Positions 27,046 to 37,927 are shown, numbered from the stretch's first letter. The stretch is 64,000 nucleotides of DNA from Trichomonas vaginalis G3 (GCF_026262505.1 NC_067206.1:3810879-3874878), one strand, 5' to 3'. Notes: generated from the letters alone by a model not told the origin. Numbers and translations: made by a program.

Positions 27046-28514
27046 AATTGAGGGTGAGAGTAGTATTGTATGAAATAATATCTCTCACCCTCCAATTCAT
27101 CCTATGGCGCCGAAAAAATTTTGGTGAAATGCGACCACATTTCACCAAAATTTCTCGGCGCCATATAGAGAACTAGAGCCTGTGAGGTACTGATACTATC
27201 CATGTACCTCGCAGGCTCTAGTTCCAAGCCAAAATGGCTAAAAATTGCCCGCAATTGTTCACATTGCGGGCAATTTTTAGCCATTTTGGCTTGGAATTGG
27301 AGGGTGAGAGTAGTATTGTATGAAATAATATCTCTCACCCTCCAATTCATCCTATGGCGCCGAAAAAATTTTGGTGAAATGCGACCACATTTCACCAAAA
27401 TTTCTCGGCGCCATATAGAGAACTAGAGCCTGTGAGGTACTGATACTATCCATGTACCTCGCAGGCTCTAGTTCCAAGCCAAAATGGCTAAAAATTGCCC
27501 GCAATTGTTCACATTGCGGGCAATTTTTAGCCATTTTGGCTGGGAATTGGAGGGTGAGAGTAGTATTGTATGAAATAATATCTCTCACCCTCCAATTCAT
27601 CCTATGGCGCCGAAAAAATTTTGGTGAAATGCGACCACATTTCACCAAAATTTTTTCGGCGCCATATAGAGAACTAGAGCCTGTGAGGTACTGATACTAT
27701 CCATGTACCTCGCAGGCTCTAGTTCCAAGCCAAAATGGCTAAAAATTGCCCGCAATTGTTCACATTGCGGGCAATTTTAGCCATTTTGGCTTGGAATTGG
27801 AGGGTGAGAGTAGTATTGTATGAAATAATATCTCTCACCCTCCAATTCATCCTATGGCGCCGAAAAAATTTTGGTGAAATGCGACCACATTTCACCAAAA
27901 TTTCTCGGCGCCATATAGAGAACTAGAGCCTGTGAGGTACTGATACTATCCATGTACCTCGCAGGCTCTAGTTCCAAGCCAAAATGGCTAAAAATTGCCC
28001 GCAATTGTTCACATTGCGGGCAATTTTTAGCCATTTTGGCTGGGAATTGGAGGGTGAGAGTAGTATTGTATGAAATAATATCTCTCACCCTCCAATTCAT
28101 CCTATGGCGCCGAAAAAATTTTGGTGAAATGCGACCACATTTCACCAAAATTTCTCGGCGCCATATAGAGAACTAGAGCCTGTGAGGTACTGATACTATC
28201 CATGTACCTCGCAGGCTCTAGTTCCAAGCCAAAATGGCTAAAAATTGCCCGCAATTGTTCACATTGCGGGCAATTTTTAGCCATTTTGGCTTGGAATTGG
28301 AGGGTGAGAGTAGTATTGTATGAAATAATATCTCTCACCCTCCAATTCATCCTATGGCGCCGAAAAAATTTTGGTGAAATGCGACCACATTTCACCAAAA
28401 TTTCTCGGCGCCATATAGAGAACTAGAGCCTGTGAGGTACTGATACTATCCATGTACCTCGCAGGCTCTAGTTCCAAGCCAAAATGGCTAAAAATTGCCC
28501 GCAATTGTTCACAT
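27046..28514. repeat. Six tandem 250-bp units, four hairpins per unit
   Basis: AGGGTGAGAG recurs at 27051, 27301, 27551, 27801, 28051 and 28301, a period of exactly 250 bp. Each unit is four adjoining inverted repeats. They start GGAATTGGAGGGTGAGAG, TATGGCGCCGAAAAAATTTT, GAACTAGAGCCTGTGAGGTA and CCAAGCCAAAATGGCTAAAA; the last has arms of about 34 bp and the loop TGTTCAC. Unit junctions alternate GCTTGG and GCTGGG, indicating a 500-bp higher-order dimer. The last unit stops inside the fourth hairpin's loop. Open frames of about 98 codons on both strands are by-products of the repeat. Confidence 0.95.
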
Positions 28515-28750
28515 TCCCATCTTTTGTTGGTAAGACGAAGAATATGAAATAAATTATGAAGAAGATAATGATGAATAAAATATCACTTTTTATATTTTTG
28601 ACACGTAAAGTTGTCACTTTTCTGTCAAACTGTTTTTATCGTTTTCGTATATAACACTATATTTTATAAAATTAATATATGTTTGTATGGGAAATTCGGG
28701 AGATTCAAAACTCAAAAATTAAAACTCGATAATTTTAATATATCTAAAAG
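28515..28750. other. Spacer before copy B
   Basis: AT-rich, no gene. It contains TTGTCACTTTTCTGTCAAAC and a stretch (ATATGTTTGTATGGGAAATT) related to 24451-24500. The Polinton end begins at the GGTAGTGGGG motif. Confidence 0.6.
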
Positions 28751-29010
28751 GGTAGTGGGGCTTCCAGGCGCGTTGCGCCCTCTAGCCCATAAAAAATTTC
28801 TGAGGACGAGCCAGTCGGTGACTTTTTGGTAGAGCGCTCAAAATAGTATAACTTTGTCCGGACAAATAAGGGTCTATCGTCGCTACAGGAAAAGTTACAG
28901 GCGTTCAAAGGAAGTATACTTTGAGAAGCCTTTTTCCCCTTATAGAATGAGATAGGACGGTTATTTTACAAAACTAACAACACTTTGACCGAGTAGTTTT
29001 TTGTGCTGAA
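28751..29010. repeat. Left terminal repeat of copy B
   Basis: This contains the GGCGC-GTT-GCGCC hairpin, GACTTTTTGGTAGAGCGCTC, TTTGTCCGGACAAATAAGGG, GGAAGTATACTTTGAGAAGC and GACTTTGACCGAGTAGTTTT-like sequence, shared with the outer end of C. Only the outermost 50 or so bases are repeated, inverted, at the right end (52690-52734). Confidence 0.8.
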
Positions 29011-29063
29011 CAAAAAGTGTCATATAAACATCTGTCAAAAACCGCTTTTTAGCTTCACTTAAA

Positions 29064-32000
29064 ATGCCACGTAAGCTACGTAAGAATATACGTAAGAGGA
29101 AGGGAGCATTGAAACATCCAATAGTAAAACTGACACCACAACAACAGTTGCAACAACAAATGATGAATGACCCCACTATGTTGCAACAAATGTCAAGCAA
29201 CCCTATGCTTTTAAACCGAGTTATTGGTGCACAGAGTGGAGGTTTAAGAGCGGCACTTTTAGCGAAAATGGTAGGCTATGGTAGAGCTGCAGACGGAACA
29301 GCTTATAACCCTCAAAGTCAAATGAATTTGAGTTCACTCAAAAATCAAATAACAGATGTCAAAAAGTCAAACATAGACATACAGAAACAAATAAGTGAAA
29401 ACGAAAAGAAACTAGAATATGACAGACAGACAAAGAAACTCAATGAGTTAAACGTAGAGAAAAAGAAGAAAGAAGAACAACTGAAAGAACTAAGTACAGA
29501 GGAATATGCGAAAAAAGTGTCAGAAAAAGCAGCAGAAGTAGCAAAAATGGAACAAGATGTTATAAATTTGAAAAACCATACTACTCAATATAAAGTACTG
29601 AAAGATGAAGAGATAAAACAAAAAGCCATGAAGACATATATGGATAGCGATGAGTATAAAAAAGAAGTTGAAGCAAATGTAAAGGCAGAAAAACTTTTAC
29701 AGTTGCAAAACCAAACCGTACAGTATGAAAACTTAGCACAAGAAAGTAAAAATAACGACGCAGCCATGCAAAAGGCAATGAAAAGCGCAGAATATATAAA
29801 AGCTAATAATGACTGGTTAGATGCCCAAGCCAACGCTAAAGCAGCCCAACTTATAGGGTCAATAAGGACAAAAATACAAGCGGATGAAGACAGTTCAAAT
29901 GAAGCTTTAATGAATGCTGACTTTAAGAATGCCTTCGAAGCTCTTCATAGTAAGGTGAAACTAGTGAACGACTTCTCATCTGGAAAGAAACTGAAGTCTG
30001 AAGGTTTCGACAACGAGTTAAGAGAAGTAGCACAAAATATGACGAAAATAACAGATGCAGCAACGAGACAGGCAGTTCAAAGTGCCTATGACGCCGTTAG
30101 AGCAACTGTTGTGGAAAGTCAAGAAAAAGAGTTACAACAGACCAAAACAGACCTAGTAAATGCTTTCTTAAAAACGAAAAGTCAGGTAGGAATTATGCTG
30201 CAGATGGAACATATGTGCCAGCTGGTGGAACTTATATACCACCAAACCCTCCAAGAGAAGCACCTGCACCAGGACTACCTAAAACATTACATCGTCACAT
30301 GGACACAGACACAAGCATGCACCAAAACCAACACAACAACCAACAGTTCAAAATCCAGCACAACAACAACAACCAGCACAACAACCACCTCCACAACCAG
30401 CACAGCAACCAACAGTTCAAAACCCTGCACAACAACAACCACAAACAGAGCAAGGACATAAAAGAAGTAGAGAAAAGGAAACCAAGAATTCTTAAAAATG
30501 CTTAAGGAAGATTATGGTTACCCAGATACTCTTGACTTTAGTGACAGATATAAAGAAGCTATTAGAAAGTTCAAGGAAGGAAATACTGACCCGAACCTAT
30601 TTAGCTTTATGGTCAGCATAAAATCGGATATAATCTCAAACCTGGAAAATACAAGCTCGCAAAGGGATATGATTTAATAGCATATCATCCAAATGACATG
30701 AATGAATTTACTCCGAGATATTTGATGTCAGAGCTAAATGATAATTCAACTCTCTTCATGAAACGCGTAAAAAATAGAGACGGAACGAAAGAAGAAAGGT
30801 TTATGAGTCCGGATGACTTAGATAGGGAACTTGTTAAAAACGGTCTCGGAATATATGAAATGCCAGCAGATGAGGTACAAGAAACTCAACAGGAAGAAGT
30901 TCAGATACAACCAGACATGGAAGAAATAGTTCAGCAACAACAGCTAGAAGAGCCTGAAGGAAACGAACAAGTCCCTCTTTGGAAACTAACTTCACAGAAC
31001 TAGATGAAGATTTGGAACAGCCGAAAAATCTTGACCCTCAACAAGTGTATGCGGAGAATATGGAATCTTTCCAAGAGTCTAAGAAAAATTCGGCTGACAT
31101 AGTAGAAGAATATCGAAAAATGTTCACCGACATACAAAAGACTCCAACATCAGATGAAAATATTCAGCATAGAATGGAAGTACTGAAAGAAAATGTACGC
31201 AAATACAATAATCCTTTTTACTTACGACCATATAACGTTCAATCTTTGGCTGAACTCGGTGAAAATAAAAGGTTAAATTTCAACAAAACATATAGAAATG
31301 AAACATTGTTTAAAGTTCATTCAGAACCTAACCAATATGGAAACAAACCTACTTTTGTTTCTGCAGACTATGGAACTACAATGAGATGGGGTCATAAAGC
31401 TAATCCGGATAGGTGGTTCATAAACTTACAACCTCAATTCCAAGAAGTTGTAGACGCAATGGAAGTGAATGGTGAACCAGATATAACTGGTATTTTCAGC
31501 GCGGCTTTAATGCCATTGAAAGATATGAAAGATGCAGATATTTTGGACCAGTATGAAATGAACATGGCTGAGGGAAATATAACACCTGACGTTCTAGAAC
31601 ATTTATCTCAAAGAACTACACAGAACCATAGAGATGGTATATTTGGTGAAGAGTTTAGAAAGAAAGTTAGGGAGAGAGAAGGAAGAGAACCTATTGTACA
31701 TGACCTTGCAAACGAAAGTTTGCAAAATGTCATAAAAACTTACTTTGCAGACAATGAACTGAGAAGGGATGAATATTTAAGAAAACTCAAATGGACAGTA
31801 CCAAATGAAATGTTAGTATTGAAAAACATGTTCCTTGACAAAATAAAACCAACTACAGAAATAAATGACGCAAGACTGAAACGTTGGGTAAAAGCTTTCC
31901 CATTCACAAAAGATATTATTGGTACATGGAAAGAAAACCAGAATGGCTACAAAAACATATATTTGGAAACGAGCTTATTCCATATGGACAAGCTCTGTTT

Positions 32001-32369
32001 GAAGAGCTTGAACCGGAAACTCAGGAAAGAGTCATGCAAACAATAAGCGAAGACTCAAATACAAACTATGACAAAATCTTTCTAGGATATAGGTTACCTG
32101 AGATGGGCGACCAGAGCCCAAAGGCAAAAAGGACATGGGAAATTTACAACATACTAGGTGAACATGAGGCAAAGATGCAACAACTTGAAGCAGAGGGCAA
32201 GTTACCAAAAGCGACACCAAAGAAGAAGAGAAGAGTAGAACAAAGTGAAAGTAGTGAAGAAGTAACTTCATCTAGTGAAAGTAGTGGCAATGAAGGAAAA
32301 AGAAGAGTTAAAAACTCAGTCAGGAAGAAAGTAAAGCTTGGTCCGAGTGGGTTCTATTATGACACATAA
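29064..32369 (+). pseudogene. Large coiled-coil/NLS protein (copy B), about three breaks
   Basis: Same protein as at 19988-23026, here with its natural end. The order is a basic N terminus, a coiled coil, a Pro/Gln-rich linker, acidic glutamine-rich stretches, a conserved C-terminal domain, and a tail with TPKKKRRVEQ followed by serine/glutamate and basic runs. PKKKRRV is close to the SV40 T-antigen nuclear signal and would direct the protein to the nucleus. The full gene would encode roughly 1,100 residues. The function is not recognised; a core or scaffold protein is inferred. Confidence 0.8.
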
Positions 32370-32401
32370 ATCCAACTATTCTATATTTTTACCCATATGA
32401 A

Positions 32402-34010
32402 ATGTACGCCGCTCAGAATATAACGCCAACAGTTTTGGATGCCATGAACGGAAATGTTTCCGAATGGTATACCGAATGCGACAATGCCATTAGAAGGTCA
32501 GAAATAGTTCCTGGAACTTACGAATATACAACTGCTGTTTCTTATGGAAACGTAGGTGAGTTTGGAGAAGGTTCTTCAACAACAGTAGATATTGCTTGCG
32601 ACAGGTTTCATATTATTTCTATTGACAACTCATTCTTATACGTGGAACAAGACATTGAAATAAAACCTTCTGCCAAGTTGTCTGACAAGAAAGGTTGCAA
32701 TGGAATTTTCTATGTCGGATACCAATATGCTCCAGAAGTTTTCATGGGATATAAGATATATTCTAACTCTGACTTAGTTCAAACAGTAACATGGGCAAAC
32801 TATGAATGGTTCGCTTTGAGAAACTCAGTACAACCACAAGCTAGAGAACAAACAGACCAGTATGCAACTATTGAGAAAATAAGAAGACTTGACCCTAACG
32901 TTCCAGGAGTTTATGTTAACCTTTCTGGTTCAGATGGAACTGCTGCCACTAAAGTAAAACTGAAACTTAGAGTTCCTTTGTCATCTTTCCTCATCTTCAG
33001 GTTTTTAAGATACTTACCAAACTGGGCAGGAAAAATTTCTATTGAACTTACTCCAAGCAAAAATAACTTAGTCATTGCACCAACACAAGACCCATTCACT
33101 ATTACAGATAAAGGGAACAAATCAAACGTCATTCGCCGAATTTTGCAAAGACAAAGTTGACTTAGACTTTGGTTTCTCAAACTTCAACAATGAAGTAAAC
33201 TATTATTTCAATGCTGCTGGAACTGCTTGGGACCCAGTTAAGTTCACATGCGAACAGTTTGAATGCAAGAGAATAGAAAGCAGACTTGCAGTCTATATGT
33301 TGGACCCAGATATTTCAAATGCTTTAGCTGCCAAATATATTGCAGTTCCACTTATGTTCCCTATACACCAAATATCTGTCAAAGACTTTGCAGGTGAAGT
33401 TGGAAACCAAAATCCAGGAGCCGCAGGTGCAAGAACAGATATTGCTTTAACAACTGCAATGAAACATGCAGATACTATGTTTGTACTGTTCAGACGAACT
33501 ATAAATGACTATTCTTGTTTCTACAACCCCGGTATTAAATATCATATAAACATAGATGGCAAATATTATCCAAGAGAAGAATATTCTACAGTTGAGGATA
33601 TGAGGTCATACAACTTGACATTAGATGCTATGAACTTTAACAACAACTTCACAACAACCATTAACCCTGAAATGCAAAGTTCTATTATGCCATATGTGAA
33701 AGTATGGACTCATACGGGAGGTCAAAAAACTCAATATACAAATGGAGACCGTTCAAACTTTTGGCTTGGCATTCCATTTGCTGACTCAGAAGACTTTATG
33801 GGTGGTATTTCAACTGTTGGTACTGTACAAATACAATATACTGGTGACAGAGACGGTCCAGATGAATTGAGAGCAAAGAAGTTTACAAAACCAATAGCAC
33901 TTTTCACGGAAGATGCTCTTTTGAAGATTCGTTCGATGAAACCTGCTAGGGCTCCTCAGATTGGCATAACGACAGCTTCCATCGAGCAGATTTTGGCAGC
34001 AGGTCAGTAA
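32402..34010 (+). pseudogene. MCP: Major capsid protein, double jelly roll (copy B), about one break
   Basis: The gene length suits a protein of about 535 residues. It starts MYAAQNITPTVLDAMNGNVS. The middle holds KLKLRVPLSSFLIFRFLRYL then PNWAGKISIELTPS, typical of Polinton/virophage-type double-jelly-roll capsids. The second half has further beta-rich segments (YVKVWTHTGGQKTQYTNG) and ends GITTASIEQILAAGQ. It would form the hexon-like capsomers. It is followed by penton-like and ATPase genes, as expected for a virion module. An antisense small gene overlaps its last 65 bp. Confidence 0.88.
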
Positions 34011-34296
34011 GTTGTTCTTGAACTAACTTCTCTCCGTCAAATATTGACAGTACGCCAGTTTTGACATAATATTGTATTATAAACTTTCCTTTAGTAATAT
34101 CTGTAAGTTTTGAAGTTATATTTTTGTCTGCTTCAAGAACTTTCACCATTTCAGTTATACCAACTTTCTTTGCTTTATGAAAATATTTAGGTTCAGCAAA
34201 GACTGCTATTCTATAACATTTTCCATTGTTTGTGTAAAGAACTATTCTGTCAATGTATTTGTATTGTTTGTGAGTATAAACTTTGTTCTGCTTCAA
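33946..34296 (-). CDS. Small antisense protein (copy B), ~116 aa
   Basis: It begins MKQNKVYTHKQYKYIDRIVL; in copy A the start lies about 11 residues further upstream. It encodes YRIAVFAEPKYFHKAKKVGI and ends in the capsid 3' end on the opposite strand. Conservation of this frame in A supports a real gene. There is no known family. The start codon is uncertain. Confidence 0.55.
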   Translation of the reverse strand: MKQNKVYTHKQYKYIDRIVLYTNNGKCYRIAVFAEPKYFHKAKKVGITEMVKVLEADKNITSKLTDITKGKFIIQYYVKTGVLSIFDGEKLVQEQLTDLLPKSARWKLSLCQSEEP

Positions 34297-34341
34297 TTCA
34301 ATAAGATATCCGAATACGTCAATCTTTTTATTCTAAGTAAA

Positions 34342-34920
34342 ATGTCATTTCCGAAAAATAGAAGCGTAAGTGTTTCAAAAGGTTTAATGGCGGTGGCAGA
34401 TGTGAAGTTAAATTCACCAACTCAAACAAACAGTCAAAGTGTTGTTGTCAATGTCAAAGACAGAGATGTTGAAGTGGGGAAACCATACGAAGACGAAGAT
34501 GGTATAACAATTGTTCCTGTAAAAGAACCAACATATCCTGAAGTTAACAGAGGCTTAAGTTCTGTTGCAGATATTCGAAACGACTACCAACAACTGAAAG
34601 ACAAACTTCAAACTCAGGAGAAGATTTGTCAAGCTTTAAGTATAATGTTAAACTTGGTCGAACACAACCCTGTAAAAGTGAACTCATATGTCATTGCACC
34701 TCATGAAGTTTTGAAAGAACTATTGAAACTTTTGACAGAGGCAGACGATATAAACATCAAAGAAATAGAACCCGACATTAGTTGCTGTGGTGTTTCATAT
34801 AATGTCATTGACAAGATATACGTTATGAAAGGAGGTGAAACGTTGAACTTAAAATATAGTTTCCCAGACGTTATAAAAATATTTGACGACCACAACATTT
34901 CATTAAAATTTATTTGCTAA
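34342..34920 (+). CDS. orf192, unknown (copy B)
   Basis: An open frame of 192 aa. The start MSFPKNRSVSVSKGLMAVAD follows TTTTTATTCTAAGTAAA. The first 70 residues are polar and rich in S, T, Q and V. Residues about 80-150 look helical (QLKDKLQTQEKICQALSIML, KELLKLLTEADDINIKE), then a Cys-Cys and a short beta part (GGETLNLKYSFPDVIKIFDD). It ends 4 bp before the penton-like gene, suggesting linked expression with it. No family is recognised. Confidence 0.72.
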   Translation: MSFPKNRSVSVSKGLMAVADVKLNSPTQTNSQSVVVNVKDRDVEVGKPYEDEDGITIVPVKEPTYPEVNRGLSSVADIRNDYQQLKDKLQTQEKICQALSIMLNLVEHNPVKVNSYVIAPHEVLKELLKLLTEADDINIKEIEPDISCCGVSYNVIDKIYVMKGGETLNLKYSFPDVIKIFDDHNISLKFIC

Positions 34921-34924
34921 GTAA

Positions 34925-35731
34925 ATGGCAGAAGACATAATGGTTTATACTATTACGACTAAAAACCCTGAGTCATATAATTCTATAACAACAAACTTAC
35001 AAAGTCCTCAAGGACGATATTGTAAACTAACCTTAAACACAATGACGACTAAAGCCTGTTTTGCTCTTTTGACACCAGAAGACTTTATTGTTGTGAATGG
35101 TAAAAAATACTCCTTTGAAGATACTTACTCAGATATACCACCAACAGGTTTTGTTGACTTATTTAATACTTTAAGTACGGGTGTAACATGTGCTGCAACT
35201 AGAGCAGGTTTCATTATGTTTGGATGTCCGACTGAGTTTACTATAAACGATATGAGCTATAATACAAAACTTATTTCTGGTTTTTACTACCAACAGTTTC
35301 CTATAACAGGAAAAGGTGTCATACAAGGAATGTCTATTCCATTGACATTAAGCACACCAATCTTATATATTGTTTCAAACTTAGGTTCAAAGTGTTATTC
35401 GAATGTCGACAGAAACTATTATGACCAAAAGATACTTATGCGTATAAACAATACTTTCTCTGCTGGTTTGCCTATTGTTCATTCGAATGCAGAATTTTCA
35501 ACCTTAGTGAACTCAAACACTTTGGCAAGTATAACGTTGACATTAGTTGACGCAAACTTTGTTCCTGTAAAACTTTTATGTCCTATGTATTTGTCAATGA
35601 CGGCAGAAAGTTTCGAATTGGAAGATGCAACTGGTGAAAGTATTGTATTACAAGAACAACTTCAACAACAAATAGCTCAAGAACAACAAATGCAACAAAT
35701 GGAACAAATGCAACAACAAAGTCAAGAATAA
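34925..35731 (+). CDS. Putative penton/minor capsid protein (copy B), 268 aa
   Basis: An open frame starting MAEDIMVYTITTKNPESYNS. A beta-rich body of about 230 residues (LTLVDANFVPVKLLCPMYLS near its end) is followed by a Gln-rich tail of about 30 residues. Length, composition and place directly after the capsid region fit the single-jelly-roll minor capsid protein that closes the five-fold vertices in Polintons and virophages. The identification rests on context and composition, not on a diagnostic motif. Confidence 0.65.
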   Translation: MAEDIMVYTITTKNPESYNSITTNLQSPQGRYCKLTLNTMTTKACFALLTPEDFIVVNGKKYSFEDTYSDIPPTGFVDLFNTLSTGVTCAATRAGFIMFGCPTEFTINDMSYNTKLISGFYYQQFPITGKGVIQGMSIPLTLSTPILYIVSNLGSKCYSNVDRNYYDQKILMRINNTFSAGLPIVHSNAEFSTLVNSNTLASITLTLVDANFVPVKLLCPMYLSMTAESFELEDATGESIVLQEQLQQQIAQEQQMQQMEQMQQQSQE

Positions 35732-35760
35732 AAAAATATTATTTTTTAATTTTTATAAAA

Positions 35761-36996
35761 ATGTACAGAATAGATGTTTCAGATTTTTATGACTTCCAAG
35801 CATTCAGAAATATGTGTCCATTTAGAGACTATAACAAAGCAGTCGAGAATTTGAAACGTTTAGTCATTTATGTCGACTCTGCCCCAGAATGTTATGTTAT
35901 GAAAGAATGGGATGTTGTCTTTAACAAACCAAGAGCAACAATAGTGTCTGAACAAGAATGTAGACAGAAACTTAAGAAAATAAAAGTCGTACAAGTTGGC
36001 ATGAAGATGTTAGATGCTTGGGATATCTTATTGTCAAAACTTGAAGATTTTTCAGTTCGTGGTATAAAGTTTTATACACCTTCTCCAAACTTCTATTCTA
36101 TCTTCACTGGATATAAATATGAACAAGTAGAATGGAAAGAAAATATTATAGAAGCTTGGTTAGACCATGTCAAAGAAATTATATGCAATGGAAACGAAAG
36201 AGTCTATGAGTATATCTTATGTTGGTTTGCAAACATCTTACAACATCCAAGTGCTAAGAATGAAACTGCTCTCATTATAATTGGAAAACAAGGAACAGGT
36301 AAGAACACATTCTTTACAGATATCTTATGCAAACTATTAGAAGGTTATTCGAACCCTAATATGACAAACTTAGAAAACATCTGTGGCAAGTTTAACTCTT
36401 CTATTGAGAATATGAAACTTATAGTTTGCAATGAACTTCAAAGTATAGATACAACAAAAGTTTTGAACTCAGATGCTTTGAAGAGTCTTATAACAGACAA
36501 AGTTGGAGTTGTTGAAAGAAAGTATAAAGACCAAAGAGTTTGTGAGAATGTTGCAAACTTCATTATGGTTTCAAACAATGCTGTTCCGATGAAGTTAGAA
36601 AGTTCTGACAGAAGATATGTAGTTGTCAGAACGTCAGATTCTCATATGCAAGATACTGAATATTTTGACGCTTTGTCAGAATGTTTGACATCTGACTTTT
36701 ACAACCACTTGTTCTCATATTTCATGACATTAGATATTTCTAAGTTCAATCCAAGACAAATTCCACATACCGAAGAGAGACAAACATTGTTAGAAGCAAA
36801 CAAGAGTGTATATGAACTGTTCATAGAAGAAAGCGACTTTGAGTGTTTAGATGAAAAGTCTTTATATGATGAATATAAACAATATTGTCAAGAATATGGT
36901 TATATGGCAGCTTCTAAACGTACATTCTTGGCAAATGTCAAAAGTCTTTTAGACGTACAGAATGGTGTATATACAAAGAAAATTTTTTCTGAGTAA
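35761..36996 (+). CDS. SF3 helicase, D5-like (copy B), 411 aa
   Basis: An open frame. Walker A IIIGKQGTGKNTFF is at about residues 172-185, the acidic motif LIVCNELQSIDTT at about 218-230, and the SF3 motif C segment NFIMVSNNAVPMKLESSDRR at about 267-286, followed by an arginine-rich end. The 150 residues in front hold no primase motif that I can see. SF3 helicases of this D5 type act as hexamers in replication of DNA viruses. It is not part of the usual Polinton core set, although Polinton-like viruses and virophages carry such genes. The leader ATTTTTATAAAA abuts the ATG. Confidence 0.9.
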   Translation: MYRIDVSDFYDFQAFRNMCPFRDYNKAVENLKRLVIYVDSAPECYVMKEWDVVFNKPRATIVSEQECRQKLKKIKVVQVGMKMLDAWDILLSKLEDFSVRGIKFYTPSPNFYSIFTGYKYEQVEWKENIIEAWLDHVKEIICNGNERVYEYILCWFANILQHPSAKNETALIIIGKQGTGKNTFFTDILCKLLEGYSNPNMTNLENICGKFNSSIENMKLIVCNELQSIDTTKVLNSDALKSLITDKVGVVERKYKDQRVCENVANFIMVSNNAVPMKLESSDRRYVVVRTSDSHMQDTEYFDALSECLTSDFYNHLFSYFMTLDISKFNPRQIPHTEERQTLLEANKSVYELFIEESDFECLDEKSLYDEYKQYCQEYGYMAASKRTFLANVKSLLDVQNGVYTKKIFSE

Positions 36997-37033
36997 ATTT
37001 TTAAAAAAAATATTTTTTTATCCGATAGAAAAG

Positions 37034-37453
37034 ATGACGAAATATATTTCAGTAAACAAGTACATGTCAGGACTTAAAGAAGAACTAGACCCATTCACAT
37101 ATTTGAATGTTTACTTCTACCATTTTGAAAAGTCTTCATTCAGCAAAGTTTGGAACATCGAACCAGTTAAGTTTGCTATTGTGACTAAAAATGGTGCGAA
37201 ATTTGAAGACTTAGACATAGAAGGTTTGTTAACAGTCAAAGAAAGTTTTGACAGAAGGTTCTCAAACCTTAAAGAAGGCAAAGCATACAAACTTGTTATA
37301 CCTTATGAACCAAAGAAGACAGACGACTATGAATATTATGAGTCTAAAGTTGTAGAAGTTCAAGGTAAATTGGGTAAAAAGATTTTAGAGTCTAAGCCAG
37401 TGTTTACTCCTAAAGAGGAAGAGAACATTGACATTGACCCAGAAATGTTCTAA
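37034..37453 (+). CDS. orf139, unknown (copy B)
   Basis: A 139-aa protein starting MTKYISVNKYMSGLKEELDP. An in-frame ATG further upstream (36962) overlaps the helicase gene; 37034 is chosen because the leader TTTTTTTATCCGATAGAAAAG precedes it and copy A agrees. A compact body (YFYHFEKSSFSKVWNIEPVK) is followed by an acidic tail (PKEEENIDIDPEMF). No family is recognised. It is convergent with orf148 through the shared stop/poly(A) palindrome. Confidence 0.7.
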   Translation: MTKYISVNKYMSGLKEELDPFTYLNVYFYHFEKSSFSKVWNIEPVKFAIVTKNGAKFEDLDIEGLLTVKESFDRRFSNLKEGKAYKLVIPYEPKKTDDYEYYESKVVEVQGKLGKKILESKPVFTPKEEENIDIDPEMF

Positions 37454-37927
37454 AAATAAAATTTTATTTTTACATGTCAAATTTCTTTTTCTCTGGAACT
37501 GGTTCAGGTTCTTTTTTCTCTTTCTTCTACTTCTTTTTCTTTCTTCTTTTCTCTCTTCTTCTTCTTCTGGTGGAGTTATGTCAAATTTCTCAGAACCATA
37601 TTTATGTAAAAGTTCTTTGTCCTTTAATAGCTCTTCTATTCTGTTTTCTATTTCATCTTCAAGAACAGCGCATGTGTCTTCTTTGCATTCTAAGAAGTTT
37701 TGTTGGACTTCATCTCTCCAAGAGGCGTCATCTCTGTCAACAAGTCTGTCATTGACAAATTTTAAGACTGCTCTGCTTAATGTTTTATGGTTCTTGTCAT
37801 ATTCCCAGAAACAGAACTTTAGAACAAATTCCCCTTTCTTGTTTACACTATGTAAGATTTTATGGTCGACAGATGTTTTGCTGTCGAAAAGCTTGTCTCG
37901 AATATAGATAGCGAAATCGCTAGACAT
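37385..37927 (-). CDS. orf148 homologue (copy B), variable charged tail
   Basis: It starts MSSDFAIYIRDKLFDSKTSV like copy A; the first 115 residues match. The Lys/Glu-rich tail is encoded by a repetitive TTCTTCTTT-type stretch that differs in length from A, and the frame therefore ends at a different place. It is divergent from the ATPase. Confidence 0.6.
   Translation of the reverse strand: MSSDFAIYIRDKLFDSKTSVDHKILHSVNKKGEFVLKFCFWEYDKNHKTLSRAVLKFVNDRLVDRDDASWRDEVQQNFLECKEDTCAVLEDEIENRIEELLKDKELLHKYGSEKFDITPPEEEEERKEERKRSRRKRKKNLNQFQRKRNLTCKNKILFLEHFWVNVNVLFLFRSKHWLRL
37451..37472. terminator. Bidirectional stop/poly(A) palindrome (copy B)
   Basis: Same 22-bp palindrome as at 6189-6210, half-site TAAAAATAAAA, starting with the stop codon of orf139. 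It supplies AATAAA on both strands. Confidence 0.5.

Noticed and set aside
27102-28426. Repeated ~98-codon and ~74-codon open frames on both strands of the 250-bp array
   Set aside because: They recur exactly with the repeat period and on both strands because the unit is hairpin-tiled; they have no gene-type leader and no sign of coding selection.
27046-28514. CRISPR-like array
   Set aside because: Units are contiguous and nearly identical with no unique spacers, and the context is eukaryotic transposons.
29581-29833. Hydrophobic frames opposite the coiled-coil region of the large protein
   Set aside because: Antisense of a Lys/Glu/Gln-rich coiled coil gives hydrophobic, Phe/Leu/Ser-rich frames; not genes.
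37428-37907. Plus-strand serine/phenylalanine-rich frame of 159 codons (and its copy A counterpart)
   Set aside because: It is the antisense of orf148, and the composition is the complement of the Lys/Glu-rich tail.
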